From: an uncultured Acetatifactor sp.
GTDB lineage: Bacteria > Bacillota > Clostridia > Lachnospirales > Lachnospiraceae
Direction: 5' to 3'
NCBI GenBank assembly: GCA_910589035.1
Contig: CAJUSI010000073.1
Span: 7,660 to 71,659, forward strand
Length of the DNA: 64,000 nt
The translations under genes were made by a program, and so were the position numbers. A model generated the notes under the pieces. It was not told the DNA's origin, did no database searches, and worked only from the letters and a program-made list of their open reading frames with translations. This document shows, in pieces, positions 17,232-26,312 of the stretch; within the stretch, counting starts at the first letter, position 1; each line of letters begins with the position of its first letter.

Positions 17232-17769
17232 AGCGGTACTCCATCAGATAGCAGTCCCTCATCTTCCCTTCGTGCAGCTCATGCTCCGGCAGACTTTTTA
17301 TGATGCGAAATCCGGCCTTTCGATAACATCGAATGGCCCTGGCGTTATCCTGATGAGGATCCATGATGACGGCATCTGCCTTCTTTTCTTCTCTTAAGAA
17401 CTTCAAGACCAGTCTCATGTACTCCGTCCCGATTCCTCTGTTCCAATAATCGGGCTCCCCGATGAACTGGTCGATGCAATATAGGGTCTCATTCCGATTC
17501 TCATATCCATAATGACCGTAATAATCGTCAATCATTTCATAAATCTGCCCATATCCAATCGGTTTCCCGTCATACTCCAAAATGACTTTTAACGCGATTT
17601 CATCGTCCTCTTCAAAGAAATTCTCATAGATCAGCTCTTCCGTATATTTCTTGTCTCTGCCCTCATAAAACTCCAGCACGCGCATATCCGTCATCCATTT
17701 CAGCAGTACGGCAGAGTCCTCCGAAACCATGGTTCTTATCCTGATTTTATCCTGTCTGATATCCAGCAT
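17215..17769 (-). CDS. AAC(6')-Ie-like aminoglycoside N-acetyltransferase
   Basis: A 184-residue GNAT enzyme. It shares with the acetyltransferase domain of AAC(6')-Ie/APH(2'')-Ia the blocks VLEFYxGRDKKYT, PIGYGQIY, DQFIGEP-YW, the acetyl-CoA loop RGIGT (111-115), DPH-x-NARAIR and PEHELHEGK. Such enzymes acetylate the 6' amine of aminoglycosides such as tobramycin and kanamycin. The assigned start at 17769 has AGGGA almost touching it, so the true start is uncertain by a few codons. The match is by recalled motifs, not an alignment; the resistance phenotype is inference. Confidence 0.82.
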   Translation of the reverse strand: MLDIRQDKIRIRTMVSEDSAVLLKWMTDMRVLEFYEGRDKKYTEELIYENFFEEDDEIALKVILEYDGKPIGYGQIYEMIDDYYGHYGYENRNETLYCIDQFIGEPDYWNRGIGTEYMRLVLKFLREEKKADAVIMDPHQDNARAIRCYRKAGFRIIKSLPEHELHEGKMRDCYLMEYRYEDNA

Positions 17770-17883
17770 TCCCTGTCGGGCAGTCTGAAGCCCGATATTC
17801 CACTCCCTTTCTCGCCAATATTACCCTTGGAATCTCCGTATTTTTAATTTGTTCCGGCTCCACCCTTTGTTCCGCAGTGCATG

Positions 17884-19122
17884 CTAACAGACAGGTTCAC
17901 TGTACCTCCGGGCAAGTCTTATCAGCAGCTCCGTCGACTTCTCCATGTACTGCACGCTGGCGAACTCGAAGCGGCTGTGCCCGTTACCCGCGCCGTTGCA
18001 GAGGTTGGGGCAGGGCAGGCCCAGGAAGGAGAGTCTTGCGCCGTCCGTGCCGCCACGGATAGGACTCACCACCGGCTCGCCGCCAAGCTCCCGGATGACC
18101 TCAGAAGCATTGTCTATCAGGTGCCTGTGGGATTTCAGCACCTCCCACATATTGTAATAGCTGTCCTTTATCTCCGCCTCCACGGTTCCCCGGCCGTATT
18201 TCCGGTTCAGGAACTCCGCACACTGCCTGAATATCTCTTTCTTCTGCTCGAAGAGCGCCCTGTCATGGTCGCGGATAATGTAATCCGCCACCGTCCTGTC
18301 CACATTTCCCTGAATGCCCTCCAGATGGAAGAAGCCCTCCCGTCCCTCCGTGTACATGGGGTTCTGGAATACCGGGAGCAGGTTCTGGAATTCATTGGTT
18401 ATCAGGATGGAATTGACCATCCTGCCCTTGGCATCTCCTGGGTGGACGCTGCGTCCGTTCACGGTGAGCTTTGCCCCCGCAGCGTTGAAGGTCTCCGCCT
18501 GCAGGCCGCCGAATCCGCCCCCGTCCACGGTGTAGGCGAAATCCGCGCCGAAGAGCTCTGTGTCAAAATATTTCGTGCCCTCTCCAATCTCCTCGTCCGG
18601 CGTGAAGCCGATACGCAGCCTGCCATGCTTTATCTCAGGATGCTGCAGCAGGTATTCACAGGCCGCCATGATCTCCGCAACACCGCATTTATCGTCCCCG
18701 CCCAGGAGCGTGGTGCCGTCCGTCACAATCAGGTCATGCCCCGCATACTCCGCCATCTCCGGGAAGTCCTCTCTCCTGAACACGATATTCTCCGCCTCGT
18801 TCAGCACGATGTCCCCGCCGTCATAGTTCTCCACAATTCTCGGCTTTACATTGGCACCGGACACCGCCGACACCGTATCCATATGAGCCAGAAAGCCCAG
18901 AACCGGGGCATCCTCACAGCCCTCGGAGGCCGGTACGGAAGCATACACATAGCAATGCTCCCTGTCATATGTAATCTCTGACGCGCCCATATCTTCCAGC
19001 TGGCGTACCAGAAGCCCGGCCAGATCATGCTGCTTCTGCGTGCTGGGCGAAGTCCCTGTGGTCTCATCCGATTCGGTATCAATCTTCACATACTGTAAAA
19101 ACAAATCAATGGTTCTTGACAT
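17884..19122 (-). CDS. pepT: Peptidase T (tripeptidase)
   Basis: A 412-residue dizinc aminotripeptidase of the M20 family, removing N-terminal residues from tripeptides in the cytoplasm. Metal and catalytic motifs are seen at GFLAHMDTVS (His80, Asp82), GGDDKCGVAEI, FTPDEEIGEG and the C-terminal NLCNGAGNGHSRFE. The start at 19122 (MSRTIDLF) has GAGGG about 9 nt upstream and gives the usual length; the frame stays open 44 codons further 5' through repeat-element sequence. It is a single gene followed by a gap to the acetyltransferase. Confidence 0.94.
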   Translation of the reverse strand: MSRTIDLFLQYVKIDTESDETTGTSPSTQKQHDLAGLLVRQLEDMGASEITYDREHCYVYASVPASEGCEDAPVLGFLAHMDTVSAVSGANVKPRIVENYDGGDIVLNEAENIVFRREDFPEMAEYAGHDLIVTDGTTLLGGDDKCGVAEIMAACEYLLQHPEIKHGRLRIGFTPDEEIGEGTKYFDTELFGADFAYTVDGGGFGGLQAETFNAAGAKLTVNGRSVHPGDAKGRMVNSILITNEFQNLLPVFQNPMYTEGREGFFHLEGIQGNVDRTVADYIIRDHDRALFEQKKEIFRQCAEFLNRKYGRGTVEAEIKDSYYNMWEVLKSHRHLIDNASEVIRELGGEPVVSPIRGGTDGARLSFLGLPCPNLCNGAGNGHSRFEFASVQYMEKSTELLIRLARRYSEPVC

Positions 19123-19172
19123 GGTATATTCCCTCTTTTTCGCTTTATTGGGAACCGTTTCCTTACGGCTGT

Positions 19173-19290
19173 ACTCACGAGCGTTAAAGTATACTGCCGA
19201 TTCATGATGCTTGCAGCTCGTGAGTCGGGTAACAATGGAAGAAGAGCATTCCATGGCAAATCTTAGCGACCGTCAGTATAAACTGCGAAG
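19173..19290. repeat. Inverted-repeat element, TATACTGC family (tentative)
   Basis: ACTCACGAGC (19173-19182) and GCTCGTGAGT (19216-19225) form a perfect 10-bp stem. AAGTATACTGCCG at 19187 and CGTCAGTATAAAC near 19271 are inverted ends about 100 bp apart. The ends resemble those of elements at 20.9, 37.5 and 54.85 kb; internal similarity is weak. Confidence 0.4.
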
Positions 19291-19369
19291 CACTTTGCTC
19301 CCTGTGTAATCCGGCAGAACTTTCCCCGCCGCATTCCCTGATTTACATCATATCATGAATCAGGAAATA

Positions 19370-20812
19370 TCACAAATATTTTCCGGGATATCTTCGAATC
19401 TCCCTGCAGGCCATTCCGGAAAGCATCAGCACGCAGATCAGATTGGGAACCGCCATCAGAGCATTGCAGATATCGGAAAAATTCCACACCACTTCCAACG
19501 GACAGATACATCCCAGGAAAGCGGTGAGTCCGTAGGCAAAGCGGTACCAGAGATTATATCTTGACCTTCCGCCCATGAGGAATTCAAATGCCCTCTCACC
19601 CTGATAAGCCCATCCGATTACAGTGGCAAAGGCAAACAGCGCAATGCAGCCGCTCACGAAGGCACCTCCCCATCTGCCGAGAGCGGTCTGGAATGCCGCC
19701 AGCGTCAGTGCGGTTCCGGTCAGAGGATTCCCGCTGCCGTCCGCTCTGCCCACCACCCCGGAGGCCGCAAAGGCCAGCCCCGTGATCGTACAGACCACCA
19801 CAGTGTCCAGAAATACCCCCGTCATACTGATATAGCCCTGCTTCACATAATCCTCCGTATCCGCCGCAGCCGTAGTAATGCCGGAGGCTCCAAGTCCCGC
19901 CTCGTTGGAGAAAATCCCCCGGGATACCCCCCAGCGCAGAGCCTCAAAGGCGGACACGGTCACACTGCCGAATAGCCCCCCGGATACCGCCTGCGGATGA
20001 AAAGCCGCCGCCACAATTCCCACCAGGGCCCCCGGAACGTTCTTCCAGTTTACCAGGATCACCGTAAGTGTCCCCAGCATGTAAAACACTCCCATAAAAG
20101 GCACCAAAATCTGCGTCACCTTTCCGATGACCCCGATGCCCCCCAGCACCACAAGAATGGTGAGTATGGTCAGCAAAAGCCCTGTTTTAGCCTTGGATAT
20201 TCCAAATGACACCCACAATGCATCCGCAATGGAATTGGACTGTGTCATGTTTCCCATACCGAAGGAAGCCGTTACCGCAAAGAGGGCAAAGCAGGTGCCG
20301 AACACCCGCCCCGTCTTTTTTCTGGTGAAAGCATGCAGGCAGGTGTACATGGGGCCTCCTGCGATCTCTCCTCTGTCGTTTATACCCCTGTACTTTACTG
20401 AAAGCATGCTCTCCACCAGCTTGGTGGCCATTCCGATAAAGCTGGTGGCCACCATCCAGAACAAAGCGCCCGGCCCGCCGAGCACCATGGCGGTGGCAAC
20501 ACCCACGATATTCCCGATCCCCAGGGTTGTGGCAAGCTCCGTGGTAAGGGAAGCGAGGGAGGATACCTTCCCGGAAGACGCCCCGGGGCGGGAGCTCCTG
20601 CCCCCTTTTCCACTGGGAGAACCCTTTCCCTTTTTATCCGCTTCCTGTTCCGTCCCGCTTCCGAACGCACATTTCAATGCATATTTCAGATTCTTCAAAG
20701 GCAGAAAATGCAGACGCAGCATCAGATAGCAGCCCGTTCCCAGCAGCAGGGCCAGCATCCAGGGTCCCCATACCAGATCGTCAAGTGCCTGAATGATTTT
20801 TCCGATCTCCAT
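19370..20812 (-). CDS. Alanine/glycine:cation symporter (AGCS family)
   Basis: A 480-residue Na+/H+-coupled amino acid importer. Family blocks are visible at the N-terminus (WGPWMLALLLGTG), GIGNIVGVATAMVLGGPGALFWMV, GGPMYT and SNEAGLG. About eleven membrane segments are present. A Lys/Gly/Ser-rich stretch of about 30 residues (about residues 52-85) between the first helix and the TTELATTLGIGN motif is longer than usual. The gene stands alone with an inverted-repeat element on each side. Confidence 0.93.
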   Translation of the reverse strand: MEIGKIIQALDDLVWGPWMLALLLGTGCYLMLRLHFLPLKNLKYALKCAFGSGTEQEADKKGKGSPSGKGGRSSRPGASSGKVSSLASLTTELATTLGIGNIVGVATAMVLGGPGALFWMVATSFIGMATKLVESMLSVKYRGINDRGEIAGGPMYTCLHAFTRKKTGRVFGTCFALFAVTASFGMGNMTQSNSIADALWVSFGISKAKTGLLLTILTILVVLGGIGVIGKVTQILVPFMGVFYMLGTLTVILVNWKNVPGALVGIVAAAFHPQAVSGGLFGSVTVSAFEALRWGVSRGIFSNEAGLGASGITTAAADTEDYVKQGYISMTGVFLDTVVVCTITGLAFAASGVVGRADGSGNPLTGTALTLAAFQTALGRWGGAFVSGCIALFAFATVIGWAYQGERAFEFLMGGRSRYNLWYRFAYGLTAFLGCICPLEVVWNFSDICNALMAVPNLICVLMLSGMACREIRRYPGKYL

Positions 20813-20866
20813 GAAAAACCTCTACTCATACCATTTTTCTAAATATATGGGTACAAGAAGGCTTTT

Positions 20867-20982
20867 ATGTATACTGCTGACCGCCGGGATGTACAGTTAA
20901 GCAATAAGCGAAAGAACCTTGCCGGCGGTCTGGAGTCGGGATGTACTATGATGCAGGTTTAATCGGCTTGCAGTATAAATTC
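20867..20982. repeat. Inverted-repeat element, TATACTGC family, overlapping the 3' end of 20959-22092
   Basis: GTATACTGCTG (20869) and the inverted TTGCAGTATAAAT (ending 20981) lie about 110 bp apart. Inside, GACCGCCGG (20879-20887) and CCGGCGGTC (20922-20930) form a perfect 9-bp stem. The right end encodes the last residues and stop codon of the downstream membrane protein gene, as also happens with the helicase at 37.5 kb. Confidence 0.45.
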
Positions 20983-22092
20983 CGGAATCATTTCATAAAT
21001 CTCACGAATGCCTATGATAATATCGGGCGCTTTATAGATATTCTGATAGAGCAGCTTCTCCAGCTCATCCGTATTCCCTGTCTCCATCACTACCTCCAGG
21101 CATCCTTTTCCAAATGGCAGCAGATAGCTTACATCTCCCATGTCCCTGATAAGATACCCTGCGTTCTTCCCAACGGTGATATCACTGCTTTGAAACAGAT
21201 CCAGCTCCTTATTTCCCGCCTCATCCACCTCTATGCCGACACTGCCTGCGTCAATTCCATACTTTTCGAAATAATAATGGAGTTCTTCCTGCGGAATCTC
21301 CTCCATAAAGGGATATGCTTCCAGGATGTGATTGAGGGTATAGCCTGTATTAGATACTATATTCTGAAGCAGCCCCGCACTGTTCGCATTCATTCCCCCA
21401 TAATATACCATGAACCATATCCATAACTCCCCTGCGGCATAATCACCCCCATAAATAATTGCATAATATTCATACGGCATATCATCTCTCTCCCACATAC
21501 GGATATTATCCTCCGCCTTCACGGCATACAAAGTCCCGTCCTCCGCATCCGCCAGCAGCTTCACACGCTCGCCGTACTCATTTTCCATTTCAATGTACCA
21601 GAGAATAAAATTGACTCCCCTGGCATAGTTGTCGCTGTAAATGACATACTGTTTCCACACTGTTATATCATACCCCCAGAATTCCCCGGACAGCATGCCG
21701 GCATCCATTAGCATATATATGAAATCCTGAAAAAAAGCCGTGTCCCCTTTCACATAATCCCTTACCTCATCGGTAATCTCAAGCTCCTGTGAAGACAGAT
21801 AGAACTTCTCCTCGTCCGCCATTCCCTCGGCGAAATTCATCATCCTGGCCGTCAGAGATTTTTCATAGGTAGCGCTTAAAGCCTCCACATTGATGCTCTC
21901 GCGCTGCCCTAAGACGGTGTCTCCGCACAAAATCCGGTCCTGGATCTGAAAGATAATCTGAGGAGTAAAAAATGCGGCCATAATCAGCAGAATCAGCGCG
22001 AGCAATTCCACCCCGTAATTTAAAAGCTTCCGTCCTCTCTTCCTGGTATTCTTTTGTCCCGGAGATTTTCTTCCCGTCTTCTTCCTTATCAT
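20959..22092 (-). CDS. Unrecognised membrane-anchored protein of a two-component operon
   Basis: A 377-residue protein with a basic N-terminus (Lys/Arg-rich, residues 1-25) and one hydrophobic segment (about residues 29-47, VELLALILLIMAAFF), then a large, presumably extracytoplasmic domain rich in Tyr, Asp and Glu. It overlaps the upstream histidine kinase gene by 4 bp (ATGA), so it is translated with it. Its product probably works with the sensor, as a ligand-binding partner or as a regulated surface protein. No domain is recognised. Confidence 0.75.
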   Translation of the reverse strand: MIRKKTGRKSPGQKNTRKRGRKLLNYGVELLALILLIMAAFFTPQIIFQIQDRILCGDTVLGQRESINVEALSATYEKSLTARMMNFAEGMADEEKFYLSSQELEITDEVRDYVKGDTAFFQDFIYMLMDAGMLSGEFWGYDITVWKQYVIYSDNYARGVNFILWYIEMENEYGERVKLLADAEDGTLYAVKAEDNIRMWERDDMPYEYYAIIYGGDYAAGELWIWFMVYYGGMNANSAGLLQNIVSNTGYTLNHILEAYPFMEEIPQEELHYYFEKYGIDAGSVGIEVDEAGNKELDLFQSSDITVGKNAGYLIRDMGDVSYLLPFGKGCLEVVMETGNTDELEKLLYQNIYKAPDIIIGIREIYEMIPEFILQAD

Positions 22093-23558
22093 ATCTCTTC
22101 TTCCAAATCCTTCTTTCTTCTGCCCAAAGCGGGATTGCTTCTGGGAAAAGCTACCTTCATCACAGTTCCCTCCCCCAGTCTGCTTTCTATCTTAAGATTT
22201 CCTCCATGAATCTGAATGATCTTCTGGCAGAGAGCCATTCCGATACCGGCCCCTCCTTCCTTCCTGGATCGGGATTTGTCCACCATATAGAAGGCCTCCG
22301 TAATCCGGCTGATTTCCTCTGTTGGAATCCCCCTGCCGTTATCCACCACCTTTACCTCATAACAGTCCTTCAGGCAGGTACCCTTCATAAAAATAAAGCT
22401 CTTCTCGCCCTTATCAAGGGCCTTCATGGCATTGTCCAGCAAATTATAAAACAGGGACAGCAATAATTCGTCGTCCCCGTTCAAGACCGCCTTTTCCAAC
22501 TCCACCTTCCCCTTGATCCCCCTCTGTCTCCACACAGGGCGCAGAGTGGTGCGGATATTCTGTTCCAACGCTTTTGTGGCAATCGGCTTAAAAGCCGACG
22601 GGTTCTTGTCCATACTGACCAGGTCCAGCAGCTTATGGGACAGGCTTTCCAGGCGTTTCCCCTGACTGTATATATAAAAATATGCTTCATGACATTCCTC
22701 ATCCGAAAGCTTCAGAGAATTCAGCATATCCGCATAGCCTATGATGGATGTAAGCGGCGTCTTCAGCTCATGGGCAAAGGCTGTGGTAAAATCCTCCTTC
22801 TGCTTTGCCTCCAGCTCCTTTTTCTGCATCTGCTCCACCAGGCAGTCCGCCATTCGGTTGAAATTCCGCGCCAATGCGCCGATTTCATCCCGGCTTCCGT
22901 TATGGGAGCGCAGCTCGTACTCCCCGTCGGCAATTCTTCTGGCCAGCCTGTCCAGGTTATGAATGGGTCTCGTAATATAATGGGCAAGCACAAAAATGCA
23001 CACGGCTCCTACCAGTGTCAGACAGAAAAGCGCAATCCGATATCTGGACAGCAGTTCCTGCCTTGCCCCGTAAATGGAGGTCAGATCCCTGCACATTCCC
23101 AGATAAAGCAGGCTTTCCCCGGTATTGGTCACGGCAGCCGTGAACATATAATAGCCTCCCCCAATCCTGCGGACACAGTATCCGTAGGTCTGGTCGGCAT
23201 TCAAAGAGCCGACCAGCTCCGCCACCTCCTTCGAAAAGGCCATGCTCTCCACATAATCTCCCCCGTAAAAAAAGCTGCCGTCACTGCGCACTACAAACAT
23301 ATGGCTGCCGTCCCGCTCCACACTGTGGGCAATACTGTTCAAGGTTCTGCTGACAGCATACTCCTCGCCGTATTCTTCCGTAGACTGATATCCTATTTCA
23401 AATAAATAATGAAACATACGGCTTTCCTTATTTCCCTGCTCAATCTCTTTATTCAGAAGCTGGGAGAAATCCGAAGAAAGCATCCAGATTCCAAAGAGAG
23501 CAAACATAAGAGTAAGCAGCGCCGCCATTGCCAGGAATAATTTCTCTGCAAATTTCAT
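22089..23558 (-). CDS. Sensor histidine kinase
   Basis: A 489-residue kinase with membrane segments at about 8-27 and 174-194 flanking an extracytoplasmic sensor of about 145 residues. A HAMP domain follows, then the phospho-acceptor HELKTP (His263) and an ATPase domain with NLLDNA, DNGRGI and GAGIGMAL. It lies 6 bp downstream of its OmpR-type regulator and 4 bp into the next gene. The signal is unknown. Confidence 0.93.
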   Translation of the reverse strand: MKFAEKLFLAMAALLTLMFALFGIWMLSSDFSQLLNKEIEQGNKESRMFHYLFEIGYQSTEEYGEEYAVSRTLNSIAHSVERDGSHMFVVRSDGSFFYGGDYVESMAFSKEVAELVGSLNADQTYGYCVRRIGGGYYMFTAAVTNTGESLLYLGMCRDLTSIYGARQELLSRYRIALFCLTLVGAVCIFVLAHYITRPIHNLDRLARRIADGEYELRSHNGSRDEIGALARNFNRMADCLVEQMQKKELEAKQKEDFTTAFAHELKTPLTSIIGYADMLNSLKLSDEECHEAYFYIYSQGKRLESLSHKLLDLVSMDKNPSAFKPIATKALEQNIRTTLRPVWRQRGIKGKVELEKAVLNGDDELLLSLFYNLLDNAMKALDKGEKSFIFMKGTCLKDCYEVKVVDNGRGIPTEEISRITEAFYMVDKSRSRKEGGAGIGMALCQKIIQIHGGNLKIESRLGEGTVMKVAFPRSNPALGRRKKDLEEEI

Positions 23559-23564
23559 TTCCTG

Positions 23565-24236
<672 letters not shown>

Positions 24237-24385
24237 AATACCTCACCTCATAGAAATGCGCTCATTTGCATGTGCATTATGTACCATGGTTGTATCTTTT
24301 TTGTATCTCTGCCGTCCTGGCCGGCTCCTGCACCCAGCCCGTTTCCCGATACACCACATTCATATTGGGGGAATCGGCGTGCTTC

Positions 24386-24973
24386 CTATTGTTTCCACTT
24401 CTTAAACTCTGCGTACACCAGGCCGGCTAAATATTCATCTACATCAACATCCTCGTAGGGATCTATATTATCAAATAGCGCTCTAATGTTATATTCTGTT
24501 ACATTGCCATACATTCCGGCAAGGTAATCATTTATATCCTTGCCATATACTTCGGCAAGATAATCATTTATATCATCCTTTATATCCTCACCATATAGTC
24601 TGGCAAGGCAATCGTTTACAGTCTCATACCCACCCTGGTCTTGCAGATTGCCTGCATCATCAGGGATTTCTTCTCCAAAGGGCAGAAATCCATCCTTCTT
24701 CCAGCTTTCTTCCTCCATATAATCCTGGTTTTCCCCCTGATAGACAATCTTAAGTCCTCCTTTATTGATGTCATTCATATATTTTTCCGCAAGCATAAAA
24801 GCATGCCGAAGACTGCCCTCCTTATTTTCATCTTCTTTTTCAAATTCTGACCTATAGTCAAAACTAAGGAACACAGCTCCCGGAAATCCTTTTACCTGCG
24901 CTTCGCACTTTTTATAATCATCATAAATACCGGTTTTTTCTCCTCTTTTTACTACATAAATCTTTTTTTTCAT
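24386..24973 (-). CDS. Viroplasmin-domain protein, small (cassette gene 4)
   Basis: A 195-residue protein; the start at 24973 (MKKKIYVVK) has GGAGG upstream. Residues 1-40 match the caulimovirus viroplasmin / RNase H1 N-terminal domain (YVVKRGEKTGIYDDYKKCEAQ, then GFPGA and the FDYR end), which in RNase H1 binds RNA-DNA hybrids or dsRNA. The first 105 residues are about 80 percent identical to the N-terminus of the 1604-residue cassette protein. The rest is acidic with about three copies of DINDYLA-x-x-YG. There is no RNase H catalytic domain. It is the last gene of the cassette. Confidence 0.78.
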   Translation of the reverse strand: MKKKIYVVKRGEKTGIYDDYKKCEAQVKGFPGAVFLSFDYRSEFEKEDENKEGSLRHAFMLAEKYMNDINKGGLKIVYQGENQDYMEEESWKKDGFLPFGEEIPDDAGNLQDQGGYETVNDCLARLYGEDIKDDINDYLAEVYGKDINDYLAGMYGNVTEYNIRALFDNIDPYEDVDVDEYLAGLVYAEFKKWKQ

Positions 24974-25098
24974 AGAGCATTCCTCCAAATATTTTTGAAA
25001 AAACCTGCGGCACATCTACCACCGCTCCTACCAGAAAGGTCTCTTCTACCCTTATAGTATATAGAATTCCCATATCCCAGTCAAATTTTTTCCTGCAG

Positions 25099-26280
25099 TT
25101 AACAATCACCTTCTGTGATTTTCTGCAACACCAGTTCAAGCAGTCCAGGTGTGCCATTCACAAGCTCACTGACCAGGAAGTAGTCATGTACCATAGTACA
25201 GCAATAAGCATCCTCATCATTCTCGTCCTGACTGCAGCAAATAATAATGGTCTTACTATTCACGCGCATCTCCCACTCATCACCGAAACAGCTTAATTCT
25301 ACGCCGTTCGGAGGTGTGATCTGCTGTCTTACCATCTGTACCATCAGATCCGTGAGTACATCCCGATGTCTTATATTTAACACATCAAACCGCTTCTCTT
25401 CTACGGTTTGCGGGTCATTTTCAACTCCTGCTGCCGAATCTCTCTCTTCAGTCTCAATGATTTTTGGTTTTGGATATCGGTTGGCCAGTGCACCAACGAA
25501 TCTGGCCACTGCAGGCGGATCATATCCGAGGACATTCTTTTCTTTCTTATCCCTGTAGATTTTAGTTATGTCCTTTAAATTCTCATCCATAATACAGCGT
25601 TCCAGATATGCCTTTAAAGAATCAGCCGCTTCCTTCTTCTCCGTATCAGAATGCCCGTAGCGGATACGTTCCACACATTTCTTCATAGCAGCTGCAATCT
25701 TCCAGTACTGTATCTTCGCATCCCAGAATTTCAGCGACACATCATGAGGATTTATGCTGTCAGTTAACCACTCGTCATTTTCTTCATTCTCCACATCCCA
25801 GGATTTCAGCGGCACATCATGAGCATTAATACTGTCATCCCACGATCCCAGCGGCATCTTATGAGCATTTATATTGTCATCCCACGATCCCAGCGACACA
25901 TCATGAGGATTTATGTTTATGTTGTCAGCTAACCACTCGTCATTTTCTTCCTCAATATCCTCCAAGTTCTCCATGATCTGCTCAGAATAAGAGAACTCTT
26001 CTCCAAAGGGCAGAAAGCCATATCTCTTCCAGGTCGGATCCTCCAAATAGTCGGCGCTCACCCCAAGATATATCAAATCACCCAGAAATTCTTCCGCTTC
26101 TTTCATGGCATGCCGCAGGCTGCCGGGCACTTCTTCCGGCTCCGCCTCAAGGTCGCTTTGATATTTGAAGGAGAGATATTCCGGGTTTGGATACCCGGCG
26201 ATCTGTTTACGGCATCCCACCCATTTGTTAAAAATTCCGGTCTTTCTCCCCCTTTTTACTGCAAAGATCCTTTTCGTCAA
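25099..26280 (-). CDS. Viroplasmin-domain protein with 14-residue repeats (cassette gene 3)
   Basis: A 393-residue protein with a TTG start at 26280, supported by AGGAGG 8 nt upstream. Residues 1-40 are a viroplasmin/RNase H1 N-terminal domain (IFAVKRGRKTGIFNKW, GCRKQIAGYPNPEYLSF), followed by the GSLRHAM and GFLPFGEE segments shared with its two cassette neighbours. Residues about 120-190 contain about four copies of a repeat of the type INAHDVPLKSWDD. The C-terminal 190 residues are unrecognised and have no catalytic motif I can name. It starts 33 bp after the protease-chimera gene. Confidence 0.78.
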   Translation of the reverse strand: MTKRIFAVKRGRKTGIFNKWVGCRKQIAGYPNPEYLSFKYQSDLEAEPEEVPGSLRHAMKEAEEFLGDLIYLGVSADYLEDPTWKRYGFLPFGEEFSYSEQIMENLEDIEEENDEWLADNININPHDVSLGSWDDNINAHKMPLGSWDDSINAHDVPLKSWDVENEENDEWLTDSINPHDVSLKFWDAKIQYWKIAAAMKKCVERIRYGHSDTEKKEAADSLKAYLERCIMDENLKDITKIYRDKKEKNVLGYDPPAVARFVGALANRYPKPKIIETEERDSAAGVENDPQTVEEKRFDVLNIRHRDVLTDLMVQMVRQQITPPNGVELSCFGDEWEMRVNSKTIIICCSQDENDEDAYCCTMVHDYFLVSELVNGTPGLLELVLQKITEGDC

Positions 26281-26312
26281 CTTACTTTCCTCCTGCGGAT
26301 TTGCTCTTCATG

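Noticed and set aside
19336..19369. A hairpin-like CCTGATT/AATCAGG pair just past the AGCS symporter stop
   Set aside because: The stem is short with a long loop and there is no T-run on the relevant strand, so it is not called as a terminator.
23344..23358. TGCTGACAGCATAC inside the histidine kinase gene, resembling the core of the 53-bp shared motif
   Set aside because: Only the palindrome core matches, it lies within coding sequence, and the AT-rich remainder of the motif is missing.
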